A DNA stretch of 64,000 nucleotides, from positions 248,001-312,000 of the forward strand of contig CAWFMM010000004.1 in NCBI GenBank assembly GCA_963817035.1, read 5' to 3'. The DNA is from AC-49 sp963817035. GTDB lineage: Bacteria > Actinomycetota > Thermoleophilia > Solirubrobacterales > Solirubrobacteraceae. A model generated the notes under the pieces. It did no database searches, was not told where the DNA came from, and saw nothing but the letters and a program-made list of their open reading frames with translations. The position numbers were made by a program, and so were the translations under genes. Each line of letters opens with the position of its first letter. Position 1 is the stretch's first letter. Positions 27,613 through 37,579 of this stretch are shown here, piece after piece.

Positions 27613-28560
27613 TCAGGCTCGGCGGCGGCCGAGGGTGAGGACGAGGGTCCAGTAGATGGTGGCGAGGCCGAGGCCGACGATCAGTGCGGCGGCGAGGCCG
27701 ATGCCCTTCGGCGTGACGAAGCCCTCGACAAGGCCGGCGATGACGAGGAAGCCGGCCGTCCCGAGCACGACCTCGACCCCACTGCGCGCCGCCGCGCGCA
27801 GCGACTCCCCACGCGTCGCCCGACCCGGCGAGACGATCGCCATGCCCATCCGCAAGCCGGCCGCCGCGCTGACGAGGATGCACGAGATCTCGAGCACGCC
27901 GTGGGGGAGGATGTAGACGAAGAAGCGCTCGGTCTCGCTCTGTTGGGCCAACAGCCCCGCGACGACACCGACGATCAGCCCGTTGTAGATCAGCACCACG
28001 GCGGTCCCCACGCCGACGAAGATGCCGCCCGCGAACACGAGCATCGTCACGACGATGTTGTTGGTGAAGATCGAGGTCGCCAGCGAGCCCGACGCCGCCG
28101 CGCTGATGTGCCCCGGGTCGAAGTGATGGGAGTTCGACGGCGCCAGCGAGCCTGGAATCACGCTCTGCGCCGCGCCCGTGTCGTGCAGCGCCCACACCAG
28201 CCCTGCCGCCGCCGCACCGAACAGGAACACGAACGCCACCGGCAGCTCGATCCGCAGCGACGCGACTCGCCGCCAGTACCCACTGAGCGCAAACGCCGCG
28301 AACCCGCCCTCCCGAGCAGGCCGCCCGTAGATGACCGCGCGCGCCGTCGTCACCAGCACCTCGAGCCGCGACACGACCGGGTCGCCGGGGAACCGCCGCC
28401 GCGCGTACGCGAGGTCGGCCGACGCCGAGCGAAACAGCGCGCCGAGCGCCAGCACGCCCTCGGTTCCCAGCCGCCCGGGGCGCCCGCGCGCCCGGCGCAG
28501 CGCATCGCTCAGCGCACTCCAATCGGCCTCGCGTCGGGTCTGGAACTCGTCTAGGGTCAC
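27613..28560 (-). CDS. SpoIIM-like (stage II sporulation M / DUF95) membrane protein
   Basis: 315 residues, GTG start. A cytoplasmic N-terminal part (TLDEFQTRREADWSALSDAL) precedes about six helices. The membrane part contains TSIFTNNIVVTMLVFAGGIF and ILPHGVLEISCIL, the hallmark N-N-x-x-V and LPHGxxE of SpoIIM/DUF95. In non-sporulating bacteria these genes pair with RDD and MoxR/DUF58 genes, as here. Divergent from the RDD gene with only 7 bases between the two start codons. Confidence 0.9.
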   Translation of the reverse strand: MTLDEFQTRREADWSALSDALRRARGRPGRLGTEGVLALGALFRSASADLAYARRRFPGDPVVSRLEVLVTTARAVIYGRPAREGGFAAFALSGYWRRVASLRIELPVAFVFLFGAAAAGLVWALHDTGAAQSVIPGSLAPSNSHHFDPGHISAAASGSLATSIFTNNIVVTMLVFAGGIFVGVGTAVVLIYNGLIVGVVAGLLAQQSETERFFVYILPHGVLEISCILVSAAAGLRMGMAIVSPGRATRGESLRAAARSGVEVVLGTAGFLVIAGLVEGFVTPKGIGLAAALIVGLGLATIYWTLVLTLGRRRA

Positions 28561-28567
28561 GCCGAGG

Positions 28568-29314
28568 GTGGAGTATGAGGATCAGATCGAGATCGCCACG
28601 CCCGAGGGTGTGGCCCTGACGCTGACCCTCGCCGGTCTCGGCTCGCGCGCGATTGCGCTGATGCTCGACTGGCTGGTCCGCCTGCCGATCCTGTTCCTCG
28701 TCGCGGTTGCGTTCTACGGATCGGATCTCGGCAACATCGTCTTCGTCCTCGCCGAGTTCGCGGCGTTCTATCTCTACGACGTCCTGTTCGAGGCGTTCGG
28801 CCACGGGCGCACACCCGGCAAGCGCTGGACGAGCCTGCGCGTCCTGCGCGTCGATGGACGACCGGAGGGGATCGGCGCCGCCGCCGTGCGCAACGTCATC
28901 CGGCTCGTCGATGGCCTGCCGCTGCTCTACGTCCCTGGAGTGGTGAGCATCATGGCGACGAAGCGAAACCAGCGCCTCGGCGATCTCGCCGCCGACACGA
29001 TCGTCGTGCGCGAGCCGAAGGTGCCCAAGAAGAAGGCCGCGCAGCAAGCGAACGCGCAGGCGTCGGCGCTGCCGGCCGTCGCGGTCTGGCTTCCGGCATG
29101 GGACGTCACCGCGGTCACACAGCAGGACCTCGTTGCCGTGCGCACCTTTCTCGCCCGTCGCGACAACGTCGCCACCGCGGCGGTCCGCTCCGAGCTCGCC
29201 CAGCGCCTCGCCACCGGACTGGCGGCCAAGATCCCCGGCGCCGAACCGACACCGGCGAGCCCCGAGCCGTTCCTCGAGACCGTCGCCGCACTGAAGTCCT
29301 CGCGCGGGCGGTGA
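28568..29314 (+). CDS. RDD-family membrane protein
   Basis: 248 residues from GTG 28568. The RDD core begins GLGSRAIALMLDWLVRLPIL (R and D residues of the family name) and includes FGHGRTPGKRW and NVIRLVDGLP. Three helices, then a cytoplasmic tail ending in LKSSRGR. Role unknown; commonly paired with SpoIIM. Overlaps the next gene by 4 bases. Confidence 0.9.
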   Translation: MEYEDQIEIATPEGVALTLTLAGLGSRAIALMLDWLVRLPILFLVAVAFYGSDLGNIVFVLAEFAAFYLYDVLFEAFGHGRTPGKRWTSLRVLRVDGRPEGIGAAAVRNVIRLVDGLPLLYVPGVVSIMATKRNQRLGDLAADTIVVREPKVPKKKAAQQANAQASALPAVAVWLPAWDVTAVTQQDLVAVRTFLARRDNVATAAVRSELAQRLATGLAAKIPGAEPTPASPEPFLETVAALKSSRGR

Positions 29315-30408
29315 GCACCGCGGCCACCCAGCACCTCCTCGCCGAGCGGCTCACCGCACAGCTGCTCGCCGGGCCGCCCGCCGCCAGCCCGGTCGCGGTC
29401 ACCGAGCGGCTGCTCGCCATCCAGGCGCAGGATCTCCGCGGCGCCCAGCTCGCCATCCGCGCCCGCACGTCCGACCACACCGTCGCCGACATCGATGAGG
29501 CCCTGACCCAGGACCGCACGCTGCTCATCACCACACTTAACCGCGGCACGCTGCACCTCGTGCGCCGCGAGGACTACCCGTGGCTCCAGGCCCTGACCAC
29601 GCCGCCCACGGCCACCGCCAACCAGACCCGCCTGCGTCAGGAGGGGGTGTCGCCCAACGACGCCGAGCGTGCGATGACGATCATCGAACAGACACTCACC
29701 GACGACGGGCCGCTCACGCGCAACCCCCTGCGCGAGCGCCTCACCGAAGCCGGCATCCCGACCTCCGGCCAGGCGTTCGCCCACCTCGTCATGCTCAGCG
29801 CGCTGCGCGGGCTGACGATCCGCGGCCCGATCGTCGGCCGCGAGCACGCCTTCGTCCTGACGCGCGACTGGATCGGACCGCCCGAACCCGTCGACCGCGA
29901 TCACGCCCTCGCTGAACTCGCGCGCAGATTCCTCGCCGGCCACGGCCCGGCCGACGACCGCGACCTCGCCCGCTGGGCCGGCCTGCCGCTGCGCGACGTA
30001 CGCGCCGGCCTGAACGCCATCGCCAACGAGATCCACCAGCGCCCCGATGGCCTCGTCGACCTGAAGCAACGAACTGCCGCCGACACGACAGCACTCCTCC
30101 CACCCCCGCGGCTGCTCGGCACCTTCGAACCGCTGCTCATGGGCTGGACCTCACGCGAACTGATCCTGGGTCCGCATCAGCGACTCGTCACCTCCAACGG
30201 CATCTTCCGCCCGTTCGTCTTCATCAAAGGGAAGACCGTCGGCACCTGGCGCTACAAGAACGCCACGGTGCAACCGGAGCTCTTCGAGCAGCTCTCACCC
30301 CGCGACACGCAACAGCTCAAACACGACGCCGCCGACGTCGAGCGCTTCCTCAGTGGCTCTCGAGCACCGTGTCGATCAGGCCGTACTCGACCGCCTGCTC
30401 GGGGTTGA
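29311..30408 (+). CDS. Winged-helix DNA-binding domain protein (DUF1006/HTH_42 type)
   Basis: 365 residues, GTG start overlapping the RDD stop. Begins LLAERLTAQLLAGPPAASP...VTERLLAIQAQDLRGAQLAI, typical of the winged-helix 'DNA-binding domain-containing' family (COG3214-like), and includes TLNRGTLHLVRREDYPWL and LLGTFEPLLMGW. Related E. coli YcaQ is a DNA glycosylase for interstrand crosslinks; that activity is only a possibility here. The last ~18 residues overlap the convergent clpP end by 59 bases and may not be conserved. Confidence 0.82.
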   Translation: MSTAATQHLLAERLTAQLLAGPPAASPVAVTERLLAIQAQDLRGAQLAIRARTSDHTVADIDEALTQDRTLLITTLNRGTLHLVRREDYPWLQALTTPPTATANQTRLRQEGVSPNDAERAMTIIEQTLTDDGPLTRNPLRERLTEAGIPTSGQAFAHLVMLSALRGLTIRGPIVGREHAFVLTRDWIGPPEPVDRDHALAELARRFLAGHGPADDRDLARWAGLPLRDVRAGLNAIANEIHQRPDGLVDLKQRTAADTTALLPPPRLLGTFEPLLMGWTSRELILGPHQRLVTSNGIFRPFVFIKGKTVGTWRYKNATVQPELFEQLSPRDTQQLKHDAADVERFLSGSRAPCRSGRTRPPARG

Positions 30409-30931
30409 AGAAGCGGTCGCGCTCCATCGCGGAGTGCACGTCTTCGACCGGCTTGCCGGTGTGCTTGGCGTAGATCGCGTCGATGTTCGCGCGCGTCTTG
30501 AGAATCTCGCGTGCGTGGATCTCGATGTCCGAGGACTGGCCCTCGAAGCCGGCTGACGGCTGGTGGATGAGGATCCGGCTGTTGGGCAGCGAGAAGCGCT
30601 TGCCGTTCGCGCCGGCGGCCAGCAGCAGCGATCCCATCGACATCGCGACGCCGACGCAGATCGTCGCCACGTCGGGCTTTATGAACTGCATCGTGTCGTA
30701 GATCGCCAGCCCCGCGTAGATCGAACCGCCGGGCGAGTTGATGTAGATCGAGATGTCCTTGTCGGCGTCCTCGGACTCCAGATGCAGGAGCTGGGCGACG
30801 ATCAGGTTGGCGACCGTGTCGTCGACCGCATGGCCCAGAAAGATGATCCGATCGGCCAGCAGGCGCGAGAAGATGTCCATCTCGCGCTCGCCGCGCGCGC
30901 TGCGCTCGATGACCATCGGAACAAGGGGCAT
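30350..30931 (-). CDS. clpP: ClpP proteolytic subunit
   Basis: 193 residues with the catalytic triad S98 (GVAMSMGS), H123 (ILIHQP) and D172 (MERDRFF), matching E. coli ClpP in spacing, plus SIYINSPGGSIYAGLAI. The gene is alone: no tandem clpP and no clpX neighbour, unlike the common actinobacterial clpP1-clpP2-clpX order. ClpP forms a barrel protease with Clp ATPases in the cytoplasm. Confidence 0.96.
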   Translation of the reverse strand: MPLVPMVIERSARGEREMDIFSRLLADRIIFLGHAVDDTVANLIVAQLLHLESEDADKDISIYINSPGGSIYAGLAIYDTMQFIKPDVATICVGVAMSMGSLLLAAGANGKRFSLPNSRILIHQPSAGFEGQSSDIEIHAREILKTRANIDAIYAKHTGKPVEDVHSAMERDRFFNPEQAVEYGLIDTVLESH

Positions 30932-31021
30932 TGGCTACACCCTATAGATGGCTGGTTTCACGGCCGGCCACCTGTCGTCAGCGTGCGCGCGCCCCGCACC
31001 ATGCGGCGGCGCGCGCCAACC

Positions 31022-31999
31022 TCACAGCTCGAGCGACGCCATCCCGACCGGGTCGTAGCGATCGCCGGCCGCCGCGGGCAGCTCGGCGTCGATCCGCGCG
31101 AGGTCCTCCACGCTCAGCTCGATCTCGGCCGCCTGGAGGTTCTCCTCCAGGTACGTGCGGCGCTTCGTCCCGGGGATCGGGACGACGTCCTCGCCCTGGG
31201 CCAGGACCCACGCCAGCGCGAGCTGTCCGGGGGTGATGTCCTTGTCGGCCGCGATCTCGCGGATCTTGTCGGCGAGCTTCGTGTTCGCCTCGAGGTTCGT
31301 GCCGGTGAAACGCGGGCTGTAGCGACGGAAGTCGTTCTCGTCGAGGTCCTCGGGTCCCGCGAACCGACCCGACAGGAAGCCACGGCCGAGCGGCGAGTAG
31401 GCGACGAGCCCGACGCCGAGCTCGCGCGCGGTCGGCAGGATCTCCTCCTCGATCCCGCGCGTCCACAGCGAATATTCGCTCTGCAGCGCGGCGATCGGAT
31501 GCGTCGCGCAGGCACGGCGCAGCGTCTCGGGCCCGGCCTCGCTGATCCCGAGGAAGCGGACCTTGCCCTCGCTGACGAGCTCGCCCATCGCGCCGACGGT
31601 CTCCTCGATCGGCACGTCGGGGTCCATGCGGTGCTGGTAGTAGAGGTCGACGTGGTCGGTACCCAGCCGCCGCAGCGAACCCTCGATCGACTCACGCACG
31701 TTCTCGGGCGTGCCGTCGCGGCGCATCGCCAGCGTCTCCGGGTCGCGCTTGACGCCGAACTTGGTGGCGATGATGACCTCGTCGCGGCGCCCTTCGATCG
31801 CCTTCCCGACGAGCTCCTCGTTGAGGAACGGCCCATACATCTCGGCTGTGTCGAGGAAGTTGCCGCCGAGCTCGATCGCGCGGTGGATCGTGGCGATCGA
31901 CTCGCCCTCGTCGGTCGTGCCATAGAAGGCCGACATCCCCATGCAGCCGAGGCCGATCGCGGCGACTTCGAGTTCAGGTCCGAGCTTGTGCTGACGCAT
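31022..31999 (-). CDS. Aldo/keto reductase
   Basis: 325 residues from ATG 31999, with an AGGAGA ribosome-binding site. TIM-barrel with the full tetrad D50 (FLDTAEMYG), Y55, K80 (IIATKFG) and H123 (YYQHRMD). The NADPH loop IPGTKRRTYLEENL is near the C-terminus. Closest to the AKR13/YhdN-like group that reduces aldehydes and ketones; substrate unknown. The only plasmid-like or regulatory neighbour is the MFS/PadR pair downstream, in the same direction but ~100 bases away. Confidence 0.93.
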   Translation of the reverse strand: MRQHKLGPELEVAAIGLGCMGMSAFYGTTDEGESIATIHRAIELGGNFLDTAEMYGPFLNEELVGKAIEGRRDEVIIATKFGVKRDPETLAMRRDGTPENVRESIEGSLRRLGTDHVDLYYQHRMDPDVPIEETVGAMGELVSEGKVRFLGISEAGPETLRRACATHPIAALQSEYSLWTRGIEEEILPTARELGVGLVAYSPLGRGFLSGRFAGPEDLDENDFRRYSPRFTGTNLEANTKLADKIREIAADKDITPGQLALAWVLAQGEDVVPIPGTKRRTYLEENLQAAEIELSVEDLARIDAELPAAAGDRYDPVGMASLEL

Positions 32000-32098
32000 G
32001 AGCGTCTCCTTTGGCGTAGCGGTCGAGCTTGTGGTCGATGAGGTCGAGCGATCCGCGCATCTCGTCCAACCAAGGTAGCCCTTCACGCGCGCTCGAAG

Positions 32099-33505
32099 TC
32101 AAGCGGCCACTGCTTCGGGCTTCACCGTCGCCCGTACCTCGGTGCGCTTGCCGGGGACCAGCAGGCCCATCAGCGCGCCGGCGATCAGCACCGCGGTGGC
32201 GACGAGCAGGGCGGGCTTGAGGCCGGCGGTGAACGCGGCCGGTGACGAGTACCCGCCCGAGGCGCTGAAGACCGACGCGAGGACCGCGATGCCGAGCACG
32301 CCGCCGAGCTCGCGGATCGCGTTCGTCGCGCCCGAGGCCTTGCCGACGTCCCGCGGTGCGACCGAGCCGACGACCGCGTTGGCCGCAGGGGCGAAGACGA
32401 GGCCCATCCCGATGCCGCCGAGCATCAGCGCCGGCATCTGCGTGAGGTAGGACACATCAGGCCCGACCACGGCGTAGATCCACACCAGCGCGGCGGCCTG
32501 GAGCGCGAGCCCGCCGACGAGGAACGGACGCGCGCCGAAGCGATCGGAGAACAGCCCGGCGAGCGGCGCGACGATCATCGGCATCGCCGTCCAGGCCAGG
32601 GTGCGCACGCCGGACGAGAGCGGTGACAGGTGCTGGGCGACCTGGAAGAACTGGGCGAGCAGGAAGACGACGCCGAACGTGCCGAAGTACATGGCCAGCG
32701 AGACGCCGTTGGTCGCCGAGAACGCCCGGCTGCGGAAGAACCGCAGCGGCAGCATCGGCGCCGGGGCGCGCGTCTCCCAGTACAGGAACGCGGCAATCAG
32801 GACCGAGCCCACGGCGAGCGTCGAGACGATGACCGGCGACGTCCAGCCGAGCTCATGGCCGCGGACGATGCCGTAGACCACGCCGAGCAGACCGGCGCCG
32901 GCGAGGAACACGCCGGGCAGATCGAGGCGGCTCTCCGGACCGTAGCTCTCGACCAGGTGGCGAGCGGCGAAGAACGCGACGACGAGCCCGATCGGGACGT
33001 TGACCCAGAAGATCCAGTGCCACGAGATGCCGGTGACGATCGCGCCGCCGACGACCGGGCCCAGCGCGACGCCGAGGCCGGCGATCCCCGACCACAGGCC
33101 GAGCACGAGGCCGCGGCCCTGCGAGGGCACGGCGTCGGTCAGGAGGGTCAACGTCAGCGGAGTCACCATCGCCGCGCCCGCGCCCTGGATCGCCCGGGCG
33201 ATGATCAGCGCGTCGGTCGATGGCGCCAGCGCCGCAGCGGCTGACGCGGCACTGAAGACGAGGATGCCGAGGACGAAGATCAGACGGCGCCCGAAGCGGT
33301 CACCCAGCGCGGCGCCGGTCAGCAACAGCACGGCGTAGCTCAGCGTGTACGCGTTCACGGTCCATTCGAGGCCCGAGATGTCGCCGCCCAGCGACGCATG
33401 GATCGAGGGCAGGGCGGTCGTGACGACGAGGTTGTCGAGCGTGACCATGAACAGCGCCAGGCCGACGAGGCCGAGGGTCCAACGCGTGCGGGGGGCGGAC
33501 AGCAT
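32099..33505 (-). CDS. MFS transporter, DHA2 (14-TM drug:H+ antiporter) family
   Basis: 468 residues from ATG 33505, four bases after the PadR stop. Fourteen hydrophobic segments and family motifs LDNLVVTTALPSIHASLGG (TM1), LTGAALGDRFGRR (loop 2-3), and the motif C region GIAGLGVALGPVVGG of drug/H+ antiporters. The PadR operon context strongly suggests toxic-compound efflux induced through release of the repressor. Confidence 0.93.
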   Translation of the reverse strand: MLSAPRTRWTLGLVGLALFMVTLDNLVVTTALPSIHASLGGDISGLEWTVNAYTLSYAVLLLTGAALGDRFGRRLIFVLGILVFSAASAAAALAPSTDALIIARAIQGAGAAMVTPLTLTLLTDAVPSQGRGLVLGLWSGIAGLGVALGPVVGGAIVTGISWHWIFWVNVPIGLVVAFFAARHLVESYGPESRLDLPGVFLAGAGLLGVVYGIVRGHELGWTSPVIVSTLAVGSVLIAAFLYWETRAPAPMLPLRFFRSRAFSATNGVSLAMYFGTFGVVFLLAQFFQVAQHLSPLSSGVRTLAWTAMPMIVAPLAGLFSDRFGARPFLVGGLALQAAALVWIYAVVGPDVSYLTQMPALMLGGIGMGLVFAPAANAVVGSVAPRDVGKASGATNAIRELGGVLGIAVLASVFSASGGYSSPAAFTAGLKPALLVATAVLIAGALMGLLVPGKRTEVRATVKPEAVAA

Positions 33506-33509
33506 CTGG

Positions 33510-34049
33510 CTACTCCTTGGGGTCGGCGGCCGACTCGCGCGCGAGGCGCTCCAGCCACTCGGTGGTGAACTCATGCAGGGCGAGGCCGTAGGCCGCGACC
33601 TTCGAAGGGGAACGCTTCGGGTCGAGGTCCTTGACGAACGTCAGGGCGCGCAGCTGGTCGAGCGTCTCCTGGTGGCGCAGGAGCATCTGCCGGACGATCG
33701 CCGTCTCGTCGCCGGGGACGACGTTGGAGGCCACGAACAGCTTCAGCAGGCCCTCGTCGCGCAGCTCGTAGGCTAACGGGTCCGCGGAGGTGACCCACTC
33801 GCGCAGGCGCGCCGTGCCCGCGTCAGTCAACGCGTAGACGGTGCGCCGCCGGCCGCCGGTCGCGTCCTCGGTCGCGGAGACCAGACCCATCACCTCGAGG
33901 CGCTTGAGCTCGGGGTAGATCGAACCGAAGCTCGCCGCCCAGAAGAAGCGAATCGAGGTATCGACGAACGCCTTGATGTCGTAGCCCGACTGAGGGCCGA
34001 ACGACAGGACTCCGAGGATGGCGCGGGCGGTGGGGTTCAGGTCCTCCAT
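33510..34049 (-). CDS. PadR-family transcriptional regulator
   Basis: 179 residues. The N-terminal winged helix starts PTARAILGVLSFGPQSGYDI with FWAASFGSIYPELKRLE and a C-terminal dimerisation helix region ending ESAADPKE. PadR repressors respond to phenolic or drug ligands. It is first in an operon with the DHA2 exporter. The promoter directly upstream (34058-34086) holds a palindrome that fits a PadR operator, so autoregulation is likely. Confidence 0.94.
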   Translation of the reverse strand: MEDLNPTARAILGVLSFGPQSGYDIKAFVDTSIRFFWAASFGSIYPELKRLEVMGLVSATEDATGGRRRTVYALTDAGTARLREWVTSADPLAYELRDEGLLKLFVASNVVPGDETAIVRQMLLRHQETLDQLRALTFVKDLDPKRSPSKVAAYGLALHEFTTEWLERLARESAADPKE

Positions 34050-34057
34050 GTAGCGCC

Positions 34058-34086
34058 ACGATATATCAGGCCGATATATCTGTCAA
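34058..34086 (-). promoter_or_regulatory. Promoter with embedded PadR operator
   Basis: Read on the minus strand: a consensus -35 TTGACA (34081-34086), 17 bases, then TATCGT (34058-34063) as the -10. Between and over them lie two copies of the self-complementary octamer GATATATC (34060-34067 and 34073-34080), making a 21-bp near-palindrome. Binding there would block RNA polymerase. The -10 sits only ~9 bases before the PadR ATG, so the message would be leaderless or nearly so. Confidence 0.75.
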
Positions 34087-34111
34087 GCGGGACGATTGCT
34101 AGCGTCGGCGC

Positions 34112-34996
34112 GTGCCCCAGCGACCGACCGTCGGACTTCCGGTCGTCGACCGTGTGCCGCCCCAAGCCCTGCTGCTGGTCTCGATCACGTCGGTGCAGTT
34201 CGGCTCGGCGCTCGCGCGCGGACTGTTCGACGACGCCGGCCCGGCCGGCACGGTGTTGCTGCGGATGGCGTTCGCCGCGGTTGTGCTCGTCGCGCTCTTC
34301 CGGCCGTCGCTGCGCGGGCTCACGCGCATCCAGATCCGGCTCGCGCTCGTGTTCGGGGCGGTGATGGCGGGGATGAACCTGAGCTTCTACGAGGCGCTTG
34401 ACCGGCTGCCGCTCGGGGTCGCGGTGACGATCGAGTTCGCCGGGCCGCTCGGGGTCGCGGTCGCCCTGTCGCGCCGGCGCCTGGACCTCGCGTGGGCTGG
34501 CCTCGCCGCGGCCGGAATCCTGATGCTCGCCGATCCGTGGGGCCAGCCGATCGACACCGCGGGGCTGATCTTCATCCTGATCGCCGCCGCGCTGTGGGCG
34601 GCGTACATCCTGATCGCCAAGCGCGTGGGCGAGCACTACGACGGCGCCGACGGGATCGCCGTCGCGATGATCGTCGCGGCGCTGATCGGGATCGTGCCCG
34701 GAGTGATCGGCGGCGGCGGGGCGCTGCTCGGACTGCACGTGCTGCTCGTCGGGTTCGGCGTCGCGATGCTCAGCACGGCGATCCCGTACACGCTCGAGGT
34801 CGAGGCGCTGCGACGGCTGCCGGCCAACGTCTTCGGCGTCTTCATGTCGCTCGAGCCGGCCGTCGCCGCGCTGGCCGGCTTCATCGTCCTGGGCCAGACA
34901 CTCGGCGCCAAGGATTTCGTCGCGATCGGATTGGTCGTCATCGCGAGCGTCGGCGCGTCGCTCGAGGGCGCGCCGGCGCGGCCGCCGGAGACCTAA
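34112..34996 (+). CDS. EamA/DMT-family transporter (RhtA-like)
   Basis: 294 residues, GTG start. Ten hydrophobic segments in two EamA repeats. Second-repeat motif YTLEVEALRRLPANVFGVFMSLEPAVAALAG is typical of RhtA/YdcZ-type exporters of amino acids such as homoserine or threonine, though substrate is unproven. Divergent from PadR; its promoter must share the 62-base gap with the PadR operator, so PadR could also influence it. Confidence 0.9.
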   Translation: MPQRPTVGLPVVDRVPPQALLLVSITSVQFGSALARGLFDDAGPAGTVLLRMAFAAVVLVALFRPSLRGLTRIQIRLALVFGAVMAGMNLSFYEALDRLPLGVAVTIEFAGPLGVAVALSRRRLDLAWAGLAAAGILMLADPWGQPIDTAGLIFILIAAALWAAYILIAKRVGEHYDGADGIAVAMIVAALIGIVPGVIGGGGALLGLHVLLVGFGVAMLSTAIPYTLEVEALRRLPANVFGVFMSLEPAVAALAGFIVLGQTLGAKDFVAIGLVVIASVGASLEGAPARPPET

Positions 34997-35000
34997 CCGC

Positions 35001-36002
35001 TCAGACGCCGGCCGCGTCGAGCCACTCGCGGCGCGACGTGTGGTGGCGCAGGTGCTCACCACTGGCCAGCTCTGAGCGCAGATCGCTGAGCAGGCCGAAG
35101 CGCTCGGCGACGACGTTGTGCTGGTGGATCGTCTCGAGGTTCTCCTGGCGTGCGGAGACGAACGTGTCGGGCAGCAGGTGGTCGAACCGGTCGACGACCC
35201 CCTTGATCATCTCGCGCACACAATCCTCGACGAAGCGCGGCCGCCGATGGGCTTTCTCGACCACCGCGGCTTCATCGGTGCGCTTCATCAATTCATAGAT
35301 CTCTGACGACATCGAACCTTCGACAATGGCAAGCAGGGTCGCCGCATCGATGTCGTTCGCGCAGTCCTCCGGGGAGCCGATGTGCAGCGTTCCCAGACCG
35401 CGCTGGTTGTGCGTGGCCACCGGAACCGCCTCGAAGATCTGCTCGATCTGATCCTCGTCAAAGCCGTCGGCGAGCAGCCGCTCGCGCGACGAGCCGGCGA
35501 TCAGCTCCTGCGCGCACGGGCACGCGGTCATGCCCTGCGCCGCGACACCGACCATCCGCCGCGTGCCGGTCGACGAGGCGACCGCCGAGCCGAACAGCGT
35601 GTAGATCTCCTGCGTCGCGATGCCCGACACCGGCGCCGGCTTTGACTCCGGGTAGCGCGCGGTGATCGTCACCTCGGCGCGCCGCGCGTCCTGGCGCTCG
35701 CGCACGAGCTCGGCGATCCGCACCGCGAGCTGCTCGGCGCGAAACGCGCTCTCGCCCAGGATGACCTCGCCGATGACGTCGTTGACCGTCTCCTCGAAGC
35801 GCGACATATGCGCGCCCTTCTGCTTCGGACCAAGATCGACAAAGCATTCGAGCTGCGCGCTGAACAGCAACTCCTCGCCGGGCTTGCCGACGCGGATGAT
35901 CTTCTCGACGCCGGTGACGCCTACGCGCGAGAGCGAGACGTGGACCGTCGGTTGGCGAGCCTGCACGTCGGGGGTGGCCACCGTGGCCGTGTTGTGCTCC
36001 AT
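35001..36002 (-). CDS. folE2: GTP cyclohydrolase FolE2/MptA (type IB)
   Basis: 333 residues from ATG 36002 (GTG 36008 is in frame too). Family hallmarks: GAHMSRFEETVND, VTITARYPE, the QGMTACPCAQELI with active-site Cys163/Cys165 region (numbered from 36008), and THNQRGLG. It converts GTP to 7,8-dihydroneopterin triphosphate (or the 2',3'-cyclic phosphate in the archaeal MptA branch) for folate or pterin synthesis. Archaeal-like length. Divergent from the primary sigma factor. Confidence 0.9.
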   Translation of the reverse strand: MEHNTATVATPDVQARQPTVHVSLSRVGVTGVEKIIRVGKPGEELLFSAQLECFVDLGPKQKGAHMSRFEETVNDVIGEVILGESAFRAEQLAVRIAELVRERQDARRAEVTITARYPESKPAPVSGIATQEIYTLFGSAVASSTGTRRMVGVAAQGMTACPCAQELIAGSSRERLLADGFDEDQIEQIFEAVPVATHNQRGLGTLHIGSPEDCANDIDAATLLAIVEGSMSSEIYELMKRTDEAAVVEKAHRRPRFVEDCVREMIKGVVDRFDHLLPDTFVSARQENLETIHQHNVVAERFGLLSDLRSELASGEHLRHHTSRREWLDAAGV

Positions 36003-36228
36003 GTTCACAGGCTAGCGACCACGCGAATGCCCAGACTTTGGTGCGTCCGGGTATGTGGTATCAATCGGCTCGTGCGCTGAAGGCCCCTCCGCATCGACGG
36101 GGGAATCCATGGTCCAGCCAGTCGCGATTCTGATCGCGAAGCCAGTTCAAGCGGGAGACATAGGGGAAGAGTGGCCGGTCCAGGTGGGTCCTGGGCTTGC
36201 TTAAACCTGCGGCTTCGAAGGATCGAGG

Positions 36229-37380
<1,152 letters not shown>

Positions 37381-37396
37381 TCGTAGGAGGATAGGG

Positions 37397-37423
37397 GGCG
37401 GCCGCCTTTGGGCGGCCGCCTTC
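37397..37423 (+). terminator. Intrinsic terminator after rpoD
   Basis: GGCGGCCGCC (37397-37406), TTTG loop, and GGCGGCCGCC (37411-37420), each arm self-complementary, followed by TTCT. It lies 16 bases after the stop codon. Confidence 0.8.
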
Positions 37424-37440
37424 TAGAATGCCCCGCGCTC

Positions 37441-37522
37441 GGCGGGATTCCCGAGCGGTCAAAGGGGCGTGGCTGTAAACCACGTGGCTCTGCCTTCGAA
37501 GGTTCGAATCCTTCTCCCGCCA
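37441..37522 (+). tRNA. tRNA-Tyr (GTA)
   Basis: Acceptor GGCGGGA pairs with TCCCGCC, discriminator A37522. Anticodon loop CTGTAAA with anticodon GTA (37475-37477), T-arm GGTTCGAATCC, long variable arm of class II tRNAs. CCA is not encoded. Confidence 0.97.
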
Positions 37523-37579
37523 TTTCTTTCGCGTGCCGTCGAGGCATGGGTTCGCGCCTCGGCGTCGAATGGCGTCGGG

